In this document: piece by piece, positions 5,735 through 13,093 of the stretch
Layout: each line of letters begins with the position of its first letter
How positions within the stretch are numbered: the first letter of the stretch is position 1
DNA from: an uncultured Eubacteriales bacterium
Lineage (GTDB): Bacteria; Bacillota; Clostridia; Oscillospirales; Oscillospiraceae
DNA length: 21,053 bases
NCBI GenBank assembly: GCA_900547405.1
Contig: URGL01000047.1
Span: 1-21,053 of the forward strand
Reading direction: 5' to 3'
The notes under the pieces: generated by a model
The model's database searches: none
The model's input: only the letters and a program-made list of their open reading frames with translations
Told to the model about the DNA's origin: nothing
Translations under genes and position numbers: made by a program

Positions 5735-7993
5735 TTTTCCCAGGTGCCAGATGTCCCGGTCGTATTCCGCTATGGTGCGGTCGGAGGAGAACAGGCCAGC
5801 CTTGGCGATGTTTATCAGGCACCGTCTGCTCCAATCCAGAGGGTTGGCGGTATAGTCTGCCAGTGCCTGCCCCTTGCGTACCACATAGGCGCTGAAATCC
5901 GGCAGAGTCTGGAACCAGTCCTTGCTCTTCAGCTCCGTCTGCAGGCGGCTCAGCAGCTCAGAAGAGCCGGCGGCGGTCATTTCGGGGCCGGTGAGGAAGT
6001 CGATGGCCCGGCGCAGGTTGGGGTCGCCCTCGTACCATTCGGATGCCTTGTAGTCCCCGGCGGCGTAGCGGCGGATCACCTGATTGGAGGTCTGACCGAA
6101 GATATAGATATTTTCGTTTCCGACCTGCTGGCTGATCTCCACATTGGCGCCGTCCATAGTACCTAAGGTAAGCGCGCCATTGAGCATGAATTTCATGTTG
6201 CCGGTGCCGGAGGCCTCCTTGGAAGCAAGGCTGATCTGCTCGGACAGGTCACAGGCGGGAATCATTTTCTCGGCAGCGGTGACGTTGTAGTTTTCTACAA
6301 ACACGATCTGGAGCCAGGGGGATACCACAGGATCTGCGGCAATGACTTTGGACAGGGTCAGCAGTGCGTGGATGATGTCCTTGGCGATGATGTAGGCAGG
6401 GGCTGCCTTGGCGCCGAAGATGGATACCAGGGGCATCGGGGGCAGGTGCCCGGCCTTGATCTCGAAGTACTGGTGAATGAGGTACAGCAGGTTCAGCTGC
6501 TGCCGCTTGTACTCATGCAGCCGCTTGGACTGGATGTCGAACATGGCGTCCGGGTTCACGGGGATGCCCTGCTCCTGCTTCAGCCACCGGCACAGCTCCC
6601 GCTTGTTCTCCTTTTTGATGGCGGCCAGCTGTTCCAGCACGGAGGTATCATTCTCATAGGCCAAAAGCTTTGTAAGCTGGGTGGCGTCCTTGTGGAATCC
6701 GGTGCCGATGAGGTTCTCGATCTGGCCGGTCAGCAGGGGATTGCACTTCATGAGCCACCGGCGGAAGGTGATGCCGTTGGTCTTGTTGTTGAACTTCTCG
6801 GGATACAGCTTGTAGAACCCCTTCAGCTCGGATTCCTTCAGAATCTGGGTGTGCAGGGCGGCGACACCGTTGGTGGAGTGGGTGAAGTGAATGTCCATGT
6901 GGGCCATGTGCACCTTGCCGTCCTTGTCGATGATGGCAAGACTCTTATCCTCGGTGCGCTTTGCAACCACTGCATCCAGCTTTTCGATAATGGGCATCAG
7001 CTGGGGCACGACGGCTTCCAGATAGGTCCGGGGCCACGTTTCCAGGGCCTCCGCCAGAATGGTGTGATTGGTGTAGGCGCAGGTTTTGGTGACGATTTCC
7101 ACGGCTTCCTCAAAGGCGATGCCTTGTTCGCCCAGCAGGCGGATCAATTCGGGAATCACCATGCTGGGGTGGGTGTCGTTGATCTGGATGGCGGCGTAGT
7201 CCGCCAGGTTGTGATAGTCGCAGCCCCGGGCGGCGCACTCCGCCAGAATCAGCTGGGCACCGGCGGAGACCATCAGGTACTGCTGATAAATCCGCAGCTG
7301 ACGGCCTGCCTCGTCGGAGTCGTCGGGGTACAGGAACAGGGTCAGGTTTTTGTCGATGGCAGTCTTGTCGAAGGAAATGCCCTCCCGGACGATGCTTTCA
7401 TCCACGGTGTCGATATCGAACAGGTTCAGGGTGTTGGTGCGGCCCTCATAGCCCGTCACCGCCAGCTTGTAAAGCCTTGCGGTGAATTTCTTCCCGCCCA
7501 GCTTGACAGGGTAGGTGATGTCTGTCTTTTCCGCCCAGCTGTTTTCTGTCAGCCAGGGGTCGGGCAGCTCCTTCTGCACACCGCTGGACAGAGACTGGTG
7601 GAACAGGCCGAAATGATACCGCAGGCCAATACCGTCACCTGGCAGATTCAGGGTAGCCAGGGAATCCAGGAAGCAGGCCGCCAGACGGCCCAGACCGCCG
7701 TTGCCAAGAGAAGGCTCCGGTTCCACCTCTTCAATGTCGGAAAGCTTCTTTCCGGCGGACTGCAGGGCAGAGCGCACGTCGTCATACAGCCCCAGATTGA
7801 TCAGGTTATTCGACAGCAGCTTACCGATGAGAAATTCCGCGCTGATATAATACAGCTTCCGGCCCTGTACCGGGCGGATCTGCTGGGCGGCCTTCTCGTT
7901 TACCAGCTTCAGAAGGGAAAGGTACAGCTCGCCGTTGGTGCATTCACCAAGGGGTTTTCCTGTCAACGCGGTGAGCGTGTCTGTCATGGTCAT
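5732..7993 (-). CDS. glgP: Glycogen/alpha-glucan phosphorylase
   Basis: The enzyme phosphorolyses alpha-1,4-glucans (glycogen, maltodextrin) to glucose-1-phosphate in the cytoplasm, using pyridoxal phosphate. This GT35 protein has 753 residues, a little shorter than the usual 790-840. The active-site stretch EASGTGNMKFMLNG carries the PLP lysine, Lys601. Other family motifs are EPEPSLGNGGLGRLAACF (near 91), INDTHPSM (271), NGITFRRW (406) and DIQSKRLHEYKRQ (486). AGGAGG nine bases upstream fixes the start at 7993; a second Met two codons on has worse spacing. It is divergent from an AraC-type regulator. A GH13 alpha-glucanase and a PLP-producing kinase are encoded 10 kb away. Its 3' end abuts the repeat flanking the acquired island. 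Confidence 0.97.
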   Translation of the reverse strand: MTMTDTLTALTGKPLGECTNGELYLSLLKLVNEKAAQQIRPVQGRKLYYISAEFLIGKLLSNNLINLGLYDDVRSALQSAGKKLSDIEEVEPEPSLGNGGLGRLAACFLDSLATLNLPGDGIGLRYHFGLFHQSLSSGVQKELPDPWLTENSWAEKTDITYPVKLGGKKFTARLYKLAVTGYEGRTNTLNLFDIDTVDESIVREGISFDKTAIDKNLTLFLYPDDSDEAGRQLRIYQQYLMVSAGAQLILAECAARGCDYHNLADYAAIQINDTHPSMVIPELIRLLGEQGIAFEEAVEIVTKTCAYTNHTILAEALETWPRTYLEAVVPQLMPIIEKLDAVVAKRTEDKSLAIIDKDGKVHMAHMDIHFTHSTNGVAALHTQILKESELKGFYKLYPEKFNNKTNGITFRRWLMKCNPLLTGQIENLIGTGFHKDATQLTKLLAYENDTSVLEQLAAIKKENKRELCRWLKQEQGIPVNPDAMFDIQSKRLHEYKRQQLNLLYLIHQYFEIKAGHLPPMPLVSIFGAKAAPAYIIAKDIIHALLTLSKVIAADPVVSPWLQIVFVENYNVTAAEKMIPACDLSEQISLASKEASGTGNMKFMLNGALTLGTMDGANVEISQQVGNENIYIFGQTSNQVIRRYAAGDYKASEWYEGDPNLRRAIDFLTGPEMTAAGSSELLSRLQTELKSKDWFQTLPDFSAYVVRKGQALADYTANPLDWSRRCLINIAKAGLFSSDRTIAEYDRDIWHLGK

Positions 7994-8028
7994 GAAAGGG
8001 TTCCTCCTTTTGCTATTTGTATACCCAT

Positions 8029-8034
8029 ACTATA
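8029..8034 (-). promoter_or_regulatory. -10 box of glgP (weak -35)
   Basis: On the minus strand, TATAGT lies about 20 bp before the glgP ribosome-binding site. The hexamer at the expected -35 distance (AAGATA or CAAGAT) matches poorly, which would fit an activator-dependent promoter. The divergent AraC-family gene is the natural candidate activator, by position only. Confidence 0.4.
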
Positions 8035-8055
8035 CCACGAATATTCTATAATATC

Positions 8056-8085
8056 TTGTACATAACAATCAATTTATGATACAAT
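8056..8085 (+). promoter_or_regulatory. Promoter of the AraC-family gene
   Basis: TTGTAC (8056-8061), an 18-bp spacer and TACAAT (8080-8085) lie 22 bp upstream of the start codon. Its -35 region nearly abuts the glgP promoter region, so one operator in this 114-bp gap could control both genes. Confidence 0.55.
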
Positions 8086-8107
8086 ACTAGCATAGGAGCG
8101 TGATTCT

Positions 8108-8965
8108 ATGGCAGATACAGCGTCATTGCAGGAGAATAAGCGCCACGGCGAAAAGTGGTTTCCCTTTGACATTTATCCCTGCACCATCCCAAAGGATTTC
8201 CCACAGGTGGCTTTGCATTGGCAAAACAGCGTGGAACTGGTTTTTGTCAAGAGGGGAATGGGTACCGTTCAGGTGGGATTGGAGTCGGTGACGGCCATGG
8301 CGGGGGATATCTTTGTGTTTGCCCCCGGTGTTCTTCATGGACTGGGCCAGATTCCCGGAGAGACTATGGAATATGAGAACATTATTTATGAGGTGGATCT
8401 GCTGGGCGGTTCCGGCGATTTGTGCTATCGGAGGTATTTGCTGCCTCTGCAAAGCGGACGGCTTTCTCTGCCGCACCGGCTGACCCAGGGCCACCCCTGC
8501 TATTGTACGGTTTTGGAATGCCTGCGACGGCTGGAAACGGTGAACCGGGACCGGGTACTGGGGTATGAGCTGCAAATCAAGGGATTGCTGCTGTGCCTGC
8601 TGTCGGCGCTGGTTGCTCAAAGCGATGGCCTGCCCCCCAGCGAAAATGGGGATACCCGACGTCTGAAAGCGGTGCTGCAATATGTGACCGCCCATTTTGC
8701 AGACAATTTATCCGTGGCGGAAGCTGCCGCTGTCTGCCAGTGCAGTCCCAGTCATTTTATGCGCCGGTTTAAGCAGATGACCGGCCAGCGCTTCACGGAG
8801 TACCTGAACATTTATCGTTTGAACGCTGCGGCAGAAGCACTGCGAACCACCGATGATACCGTGCTGACTGTGGCGGAACGGTGCGGATTTAAGAATCTGT
8901 CCTATTTCAACCGGGCGTTCAAGGCCAGCTTTGGGCTGACACCAAGAGAGTATCGGCTCAGGTAG
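8108..8965 (+). CDS. AraC-family transcriptional regulator with cupin sensor
   Basis: This 285-residue protein has an N-terminal cupin-like ligand pocket (about 15-110: HWQNSVELVFVKRGMGTVQV, then GDIFVFAPGVLHG) and a C-terminal double helix-turn-helix (about 184-285). The latter includes LSVAEAAAVCQCSPSHFMRR and the AraC signature VAERCGFKNLSYFNRAFKAS ending GLTPREYR. TAGGAG nine bases upstream supports the start. It is transcribed away from glgP across 114 bp, an arrangement that usually means control of the neighbour and of itself, often in response to a sugar. The ligand is not apparent. The family call is firm; the link to glucan use is inferred. Confidence 0.93.
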   Translation: MADTASLQENKRHGEKWFPFDIYPCTIPKDFPQVALHWQNSVELVFVKRGMGTVQVGLESVTAMAGDIFVFAPGVLHGLGQIPGETMEYENIIYEVDLLGGSGDLCYRRYLLPLQSGRLSLPHRLTQGHPCYCTVLECLRRLETVNRDRVLGYELQIKGLLLCLLSALVAQSDGLPPSENGDTRRLKAVLQYVTAHFADNLSVAEAAAVCQCSPSHFMRRFKQMTGQRFTEYLNIYRLNAAAEALRTTDDTVLTVAERCGFKNLSYFNRAFKASFGLTPREYRLR

Positions 8966-8998
8966 AACACATTCCGGAAAGGTTTTTTTGTTCCCCCC

Positions 8999-9027
8999 TT
9001 GTATAACGCCTGAAAATATACTATAAT
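8999..9027 (+). promoter_or_regulatory. Promoter of the dCMP deaminase-Rrf2 operon
   Basis: TTGTAT (8999-9004), a 17-bp spacer and a perfect TATAAT (9022-9027) lie 30 bp before the deaminase start codon. AAAGGAGG is the ribosome-binding site. Confidence 0.75.
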
Positions 9028-9056
9028 ACTAGGCAAAAGCAAAGGAGGCTCATCCA

Positions 9057-9560
9057 ATGAAGCGGGAAGACTATATCAGCTGGGACGAGTATTTTATGGG
9101 CATCGCCCTGCTGGCGGCCAAGCGGAGCAAGGACCCCAATACCCAGGTGGGGGCCTGCATTGTGTCCCAGGACAATATCATCCTCTCCACGGGCTACAAC
9201 GGGATGCCCAAGGGCTGCTCGGATGATGTGTATCCCTGGGACCGGGAGGGGGAGCAGACCAAGTACCCTTATGTGGTCCACGCGGAGCTGAATGCCATTC
9301 TCAATGCCCATGGCCGGAATCTTCAGGGCAGCCGCCTGTTTGTGGCCCTGTTTCCCTGCAACGAGTGCGCCAAGGCCATTATCCAGAGCGGGGTGAAGGA
9401 GGTCCTGTACCTCTCCGACAAATACGCGGACTCCCTGGCCACGCTGGCCTCCAAGCGGATGATGGACTCCGCCGGGGTGAAATACACCCAGCTGCGGCCC
9501 AGACTCCGGTCTATCACCCTGGACTTTGTGCCGGAGGAAGAACGGGAGGAGGGGAAATGA
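9057..9560 (+). CDS. comEB: Deoxycytidylate (dCMP) deaminase, ComEB family
   Basis: It deaminates dCMP to dUMP, feeding thymidylate synthesis. The 167-residue cytidine-deaminase fold shows the zinc site: His75 and catalytic Glu77 in VVHAELNA, and Cys101 and Cys104 in FPCNECAK. The N-terminus (SWDEYFMGIALLAAKRSKDP) and STGYNGMPKGCSD match the ComEB/dCMP deaminase group rather than tRNA or guanine deaminases. AAAGGAGG and a good promoter precede the ATG. The stop codon overlaps the start of the next gene (ATGA), so the two are translationally coupled. A thymidylate-kinase-like gene lies elsewhere in the window but in another operon. Confidence 0.94.
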   Translation: MKREDYISWDEYFMGIALLAAKRSKDPNTQVGACIVSQDNIILSTGYNGMPKGCSDDVYPWDREGEQTKYPYVVHAELNAILNAHGRNLQGSRLFVALFPCNECAKAIIQSGVKEVLYLSDKYADSLATLASKRMMDSAGVKYTQLRPRLRSITLDFVPEEEREEGK

Positions 9561-9991
9561 TCTCAACAAGGGGGCGCTATGCCCTGCGGATGATGCTGGA
9601 CCTGGCGGCCAACCAGGCAGATGGCTACGTGGCGCTGAAGGATGTGGCGGCCCGGCAGGGCATCTCCAAAAAGTATCTGGAGCAGATCATTCCCGTCCTC
9701 AACCGGGCGGGGCTGCTGCAAACCGCCCGGGGGGTCCAGGGGGGCTACCGCCTGACCCGCCGGCCGGAGGAATACACCCTGGGGGATGTGCTCCGGGCAA
9801 CGGAGGCCACCCTGGCCAGTGTGGCCTGCCTGGAGGCCGGGGCGGAAAGCTGCCCCCGGCAGGGGGACTGCCTGACCTATCCCGTGTGGGTCGGCCTGGA
9901 CAAGGTGGTCAACGACTACCTGGATTCCATCACCCTCCAGGATATCCTGGACCGGCGGCAAAACGCCGTGGGGAATGACTATGTGATTTGA
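9557..9991 (+). CDS. Rrf2-family regulator with three-cysteine (IscR-like) cluster site
   Basis: This 144-residue winged-helix regulator starts MISTRGRYALRMMLDLA, the classic Rrf2 opening, with the recognition region around 27-62 (DVAARQGISKKYLEQIIPVL, RGVQGGYRL). Cysteines 91, 99 and 105 (CX7CX5C) occupy the place where IscR-type members bind a [2Fe-2S] cluster, so it probably senses iron-sulfur status, redox or a related signal. CymR-type members lack these cysteines. The ATG at 9557 overlaps the deaminase stop; the GGAGG/GGGG run just upstream serves as ribosome-binding site. No isc, suf or cysteine genes are nearby, so its targets are not visible here. Confidence 0.92.
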   Translation: MISTRGRYALRMMLDLAANQADGYVALKDVAARQGISKKYLEQIIPVLNRAGLLQTARGVQGGYRLTRRPEEYTLGDVLRATEATLASVACLEAGAESCPRQGDCLTYPVWVGLDKVVNDYLDSITLQDILDRRQNAVGNDYVI

Positions 9992-10034
9992 AAAAGGGTT
10001 GTCCCGAAAAGACAAAGAGCCCAAATAGAAGAAC

Positions 10035-10197
10035 TGTCATTGCGAACCAGTCCGCAGACTGGTGTGGCAATCCCCAAAATTTTCGAACAATTACGTCCGA
10101 AAATTGGGGGGATTTACTCCTATCCGGGAGATTGTGACCGGAGGGAATCCCCTTGCGGGGCCACACCAGTGACGTCGGTCACTGGTTCGCAATGACA
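10035..10197. repeat. 163-bp inverted-repeat element with nested hairpins (copy A)
   Basis: The ends are perfect 17-bp inverted repeats: TGTCATTGCGAACCAGT (10035-10051) and its complement (10181-10197). Each half holds a small hairpin, CCAGTC-cgca-GACTGG on the left and CCAGTGAC-gtcg-GTCACTGG on the right. The centre is a longer imperfect palindrome around CCCCAAAA...TTGGGG. The same termini recur at 20868-20911, and a degenerate right half lies at 12990-13026. It lies between convergent genes and has no open frame. It is a MITE- or REP-like dispersed element and may also terminate transcription. Confidence 0.8.
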
Positions 10198-10210
10198 GCT
10201 TCTTTTTTGC

Positions 10211-11218
10211 TTATGCCTGGTCGAACTCTCCCCAGAAGCTCTCCATGGCCCGGCGGCAGGTTTCCGGCTCCAGGGCATAGGACATGCCGTGGCCCGCTCC
10301 GGGGATGACCACCAGCCGGTGGGGAGCGGCGCAGGCCAGATAATTCTCGTAGGTCATCTCAATGGGGACAAAGGCGTCCGCCGTTCCGTGGACGAAGAGC
10401 ACAGGGGTGCGGCAGGCCTCCATGGCGGTGAGGGTGGAGTAGGACCCCAGCCCTGCGTGGAGCTTCCGGCGGAAGGCCCCGTCCAGCCACAGCCTGCGGA
10501 TGGGGGAATAGGACATATGCAGGTTCTGCTCTGTCACATGACGCCAGATGGCCTTGGGGGAGGTGAAGCCGCAGTCGGCGGTGATGCCCTTGATGCTTTT
10601 GGGCAGGGCCTCACCGGCGGCCATGAGCACCGTGGTGGCTCCCATGGAGATGCCGCTGAGGTAGATGGGCAGATCCGGCCACTGCCGGGCTGCCCAGGCG
10701 GCCCAGGCCTGGCAGTCCTTCCGCTCCAGGAGGCCGAAGCCCATGTATTTTCCTTCGCTTTCTCCCTGGCCCCGCTGCTCTACGTAGAGCACATGGCAGC
10801 CGGACTCCCGCCAGAAGGGAGCCACCATGCAGAAGTCCCGGTTCCAGGCGGACCGCCAGCCGTGGAAGGCGATGACCAGCCGCTTGGGACTGTCCGCCTT
10901 TACCAGGTGGGCTTTCAGGGCCAGACCGTCGAAGGAGGTAAGGGTGAATTCCTCCGAAGGCTGATCCTTCAGGGCCTTGGCGGCCTCCTGCCGCCGCAGG
11001 GCGAAGTCCTTGTCCGGCTTGCCTCCGGAGACGTTGACAAATTTGCCGCAGACAAGCATACGGCGGTTCATGCCCGCGTCCGCCATGGCCTGGGTAACGC
11101 CGCAGGTGAGGGTCAGTGCCCCCGCCCCGGCGGCTGCCGCCAGAGCCAGCCCCTTCTTGAGAAGCTGCTGCCGCTTATCCCGGAGGATCTTTTTGCCTGT
11201 GTAGATGGGAGAATTCAT
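10211..11218 (-). CDS. Alpha/beta-hydrolase with N-terminal export/anchor segment
   Basis: This 335-residue serine hydrolase has a complete catalytic triad: nucleophile Ser191 in GISMG, Asp281 in HGTADAF and His310 in GAGHGMS. The oxyanion-hole stretch is FHGWRSAW (118-125). A basic N-terminus (KKILRDKRQQLLKK) is followed by a hydrophobic Ala-rich stretch (23-45) ending QAMA-DAG, so it is probably secreted or anchored outside the membrane. No lipobox is present. Its relatives are annotated as alpha/beta-hydrolases or BAAT/prolyl-oligopeptidase-like enzymes of unknown substrate. The ribosome-binding site AAGGAAG supports the start. It stands alone, between two repeat-rich intergenic regions. 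Confidence 0.88.
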   Translation of the reverse strand: MNSPIYTGKKILRDKRQQLLKKGLALAAAAGAGALTLTCGVTQAMADAGMNRRMLVCGKFVNVSGGKPDKDFALRRQEAAKALKDQPSEEFTLTSFDGLALKAHLVKADSPKRLVIAFHGWRSAWNRDFCMVAPFWRESGCHVLYVEQRGQGESEGKYMGFGLLERKDCQAWAAWAARQWPDLPIYLSGISMGATTVLMAAGEALPKSIKGITADCGFTSPKAIWRHVTEQNLHMSYSPIRRLWLDGAFRRKLHAGLGSYSTLTAMEACRTPVLFVHGTADAFVPIEMTYENYLACAAPHRLVVIPGAGHGMSYALEPETCRRAMESFWGEFDQA

Positions 11219-11276
11219 ATGGTTTTCTTCCTTTCTGTGTAAAAAACTCAGTCAAAGCAACCCCCGCCGGAGGCTG

Positions 11277-11376
11277 CCTTCCCCGCCGGGGAAGGTGGCA
11301 GGGCGTAAGCCCTGACGGATGAGGGGCCCTCTCCTGCATGGAGAGGGTGGCAGGGCGAAGCCCTGACGGGTGTGGA
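11277..11376. repeat. Two tandem hairpin-repeat units
   Basis: Each unit is an 8-bp hairpin followed by GGTGGCAGGGCG(T)AAGCCCTGACGG. The first hairpin is CCTTCCCC-gcc-GGGGAAGG (11277-11295). The second is CCCTCTCC-tgcat-GGAGAGGG (11327-11347). In both units the AGGGC...GCCCT part forms another small stem. A related piece in the opposite orientation is at 12902-12957. The stems differ in sequence but keep their pairing, which suggests selection for structure. The units lie upstream of the hydrolase gene. Confidence 0.75.
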
Positions 11377-11461
11377 GGGGACACCTATAGACGAAGGACG
11401 GGTTATGATGAATGGTACCTGCTATCCACGCGCGTAGGGGGCGATGCCCACTGTCAAGACC

Positions 11462-12735
11462 TGATTGTTTACAAAATGTTCGGGAGGATTGTTTACACTT
11501 CTAGAGCCTATAAATTTTCCTCGAATCAAACTCTTTAGCATCCAGATCAATCCTGGCAACCTCGAAGTTTCCGTAGGCCAGGATTACCAGGTCGTCTGTT
11601 GGCCGACGGAGCTCGATGTACTTGCCAATCATGCTTTCACTGAGATAGTAACGGTGCTTCTGTACGGCGATGTATCCCTTGCAATTTACTTTTCTCAGGT
11701 TCCTTCCGCTGTCATACTCCGGCTCCTTCGGCTCTTCGATGTAGCCACGCTTGCTGGGCTTGTAGTGTTTCGCCGGTACATCCAGCTTCAGCGCCGCATG
11801 TGGTCGTTCGTAGTTGTAGCAGTACCGGAATGCGTCAAACTCACGCTGCGCCTCATCCAGGTCTGCCAGAGGTTTTCGCCGCAGCAGATCCTCTTTTAGC
11901 GTTCTATGGAACCGTTCATCCTTTCCCTGTGTCTGAGGATGCAAGGGTCTTCCGTGCATCGGTAAAATGTCCATCTGCATCATCCAGATTTCAAAGGGTG
12001 TATACCCGCCCTGGTTGTCTGCCCAGGGCGAACCATTGTCACATAGAATTGCGTTAGGTAGTCCAAATTCCCTGAAAATACGAACTAAACTGGATTTTGT
12101 GGGGGTCCATTGTTCGTTTTCTTTAGCATCCAGGCACAGAGAAAAACGGGAATGGTCATCCAAAAGTGTTAGTCCGTGACAGCGCCCGCCATTGCCCATA
12201 CCAAAGTGGCCTTTGTAATCCATCTGCCACAGCGCATTGGGAACCTCATACTCGAAACGTTTCCATGGCGTGTGTCGTTCCGAAGCTTCCACACTGATGA
12301 GGTCATTCCTTTTGAGTATCTCGTTGACCGTACTGACCGCCGGAAGCTGCGTCTCTCCCTTGTCCACCATGAACCGGCGAATTTTCCGTGCGCCCCATGT
12401 CGGATGGGCAGCCCGCACATCCATGATCCGCAGTTCTATTTCGCGGCTGGTCTTGAACGGCCTGCTGTACGGCGTGTGGGGCCTGTTACACATGCTTTCC
12501 CCGTTCCGGTAGCGCTCGATCCACTTGTATCCAGTTGGTCGGCTGATCCCGTACTCGCGGCACAGAGCGCTGATACTCTCTTCTCCCATGACCGCACGTG
12601 CCACAAATTCTTTTCTTTTTTCGTCCACAGTTTTTCTCTCCCAGGGCATACAAGCACATCCTTTTTCTATGTTTTGCATGCCGTTATTGTACTTGAAACT
12701 GTAAACCATCTCCCCGAACAAACTGTAAACAATCA
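11462..12735 (-). mobile_element. Complete IS481-like insertion sequence
   Basis: The 1,274-bp element starts TGATTGTTTACA and ends with its exact complement. After three variable bases the inverted repeats agree again (TGTTCGGG), then once more at GTTTACA. In each end GTTTACA occurs twice at a 24-base period, probably transposase-binding sites. A single transposase gene fills the element on the minus strand, its stop codon bordering the left end. I see no clear target-site duplication: the flanks read agacc and tacca. Both ends and the transposase are intact, so it may be active. Confidence 0.88.
11501..12649 (-). CDS. IS481-family transposase
   Basis: This 382-residue DDE transposase carries out cut-and-paste or copy-type movement of the element. 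N-terminal helix-turn-helix domains (about 1-115) include ISALCREYGISRPTGYKWIE. The integrase core follows with Asp144 (WQMDYKGHF), Asp204 (ILCDNGSPW) and Glu245 (QGKDERFHRTLKEDLL), so all three catalytic residues are present. A conserved C-terminal part (YNYERPHAALKLDVPAKHY) is typical of IS481 members. The ATG at 12649 has AAAGGATG upstream and the family's usual opening (MPWERKTVDEKRKEFV). An open frame runs back to the element's end at 12736 but passes through the inverted repeat. The gene is intact. Confidence 0.93.
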   Translation of the reverse strand: MPWERKTVDEKRKEFVARAVMGEESISALCREYGISRPTGYKWIERYRNGESMCNRPHTPYSRPFKTSREIELRIMDVRAAHPTWGARKIRRFMVDKGETQLPAVSTVNEILKRNDLISVEASERHTPWKRFEYEVPNALWQMDYKGHFGMGNGGRCHGLTLLDDHSRFSLCLDAKENEQWTPTKSSLVRIFREFGLPNAILCDNGSPWADNQGGYTPFEIWMMQMDILPMHGRPLHPQTQGKDERFHRTLKEDLLRRKPLADLDEAQREFDAFRYCYNYERPHAALKLDVPAKHYKPSKRGYIEEPKEPEYDSGRNLRKVNCKGYIAVQKHRYYLSESMIGKYIELRRPTDDLVILAYGNFEVARIDLDAKEFDSRKIYRL

Positions 12736-12901
12736 TACCAGTCTATACAGCCCACATCGCCCCGAGACCTGACGGGCGGAACCGGTGGGTATGATCCACA
12801 CGCTCTATTGCCGAACCTGTGGGCCGATGAGGGCATCGGCCCCTATGCGACTGGTGGACTGTACCAATTCAACGGAGCATTGTTTTTATTTATAGCGGGT
12901 T

Positions 12902-12957
12902 CCCTCCACACCCGCCGCCTGCGGGCGGCACCCTCTCCAAGCAGGAGAGGGCAGAGG
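12902..12957. repeat. Inverted relative of the 11277-11376 hairpin repeat
   Basis: Two stems, GCCGCC-tgcg-GGCGGC (12914-12929) and CCCTCTCC-aagca-GGAGAGGG (12931-12951), match the second tandem unit in stem sequence but not in loop. Flanking CCCTCCACACCC is the complement of GGTGTGGAGGG found beside the other copy. Confidence 0.65.
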
Positions 12958-12989
12958 CTGCTCGTTCTTGGCATTTCAAGGACACACGA

Positions 12990-13026
12990 GATTCCCACAC
13001 CAGTGTGCGCACTGGTTCGGAATGAC
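12990..13026. repeat. Degenerate half copy (C) of the inverted-repeat element
   Basis: CACACCAGTG-tgcg-CACTGGTTCGGAATGAC matches the right half of copy A (10162-10196), including the hairpin, with a changed loop and one changed base in the terminus. Confidence 0.7.
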
Positions 13027-13061
13027 GGGCTCGGTTTTAGGCTGTATCGGCGCAATTAAAA

Positions 13062-13088
13062 CACCCCTGTGGGAGAACCACAGGGGTG
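13062..13088 (-). terminator. Terminator of the tmk-trhP operon
   Basis: An 11-bp perfect stem CACCCCTGTGG/CCACAGGGGTG with loop gagaa lies six bases after the trhP stop codon. On the minus strand it is followed by TTTTAATT, a classic Rho-independent terminator. Confidence 0.88.
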
Positions 13089-13093
13089 AAACC

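Larger units (their letters stand above)
11438..12763. repeat. Intergenic palindrome split by the insertion sequence
   Basis: GGGGCGATG (11438-11446) and its complement CATCGCCCC (12755-12763) would form a 9-bp stem with a loop of about 34 bases if the insertion sequence between 11462 and 12735 were removed. A related intact hairpin (12821-12842) shows that this is a local repeat type. Confidence 0.55.
12736..13061. other. 326-bp gene-free stretch made of palindromic repeats
   Basis: No credible gene is present. From left to right it holds the right arm of the split palindrome, a perfect 9-bp hairpin GGGCCGATG-aggg-CATCGGCCC (12821-12842), an inverted relative of the tandem hairpin units (12902-12957) and a half copy of the 163-bp element (12990-13026). 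Confidence 0.7.

Noticed and set aside
5744..8065. Long plus-strand open frames (up to 565 codons) over glgP
   Set aside because: They are antisense shadows of a high-GC gene; their translations are low-complexity G/V/Q/L-rich and lack motifs, while the minus-strand frame is unmistakably glycogen phosphorylase.
10211..11218. Lipoprotein signal on the hydrolase
   Set aside because: The Cys after LTLT lacks the small residue required at the position before it; the AMA-D context fits a normal signal peptide or anchor better.
10289..11242. Plus-strand frame over the alpha/beta-hydrolase
   Set aside because: The composition (G, H, P, Q-rich) is typical of antisense to GC-rich coding DNA, and the opposite frame has a complete Ser-Asp-His triad.
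11277..11376. Possible CRISPR array in the tandem repeats
   Set aside because: There are only two units, they are internally palindromic, no regular unique spacers separate them, and no cas genes are nearby.
12808..13059. Small plus-strand frame after the IS
   Set aside because: It runs through three kinds of palindromic repeat, has no ribosome-binding site, and has a translation typical of repeat DNA.
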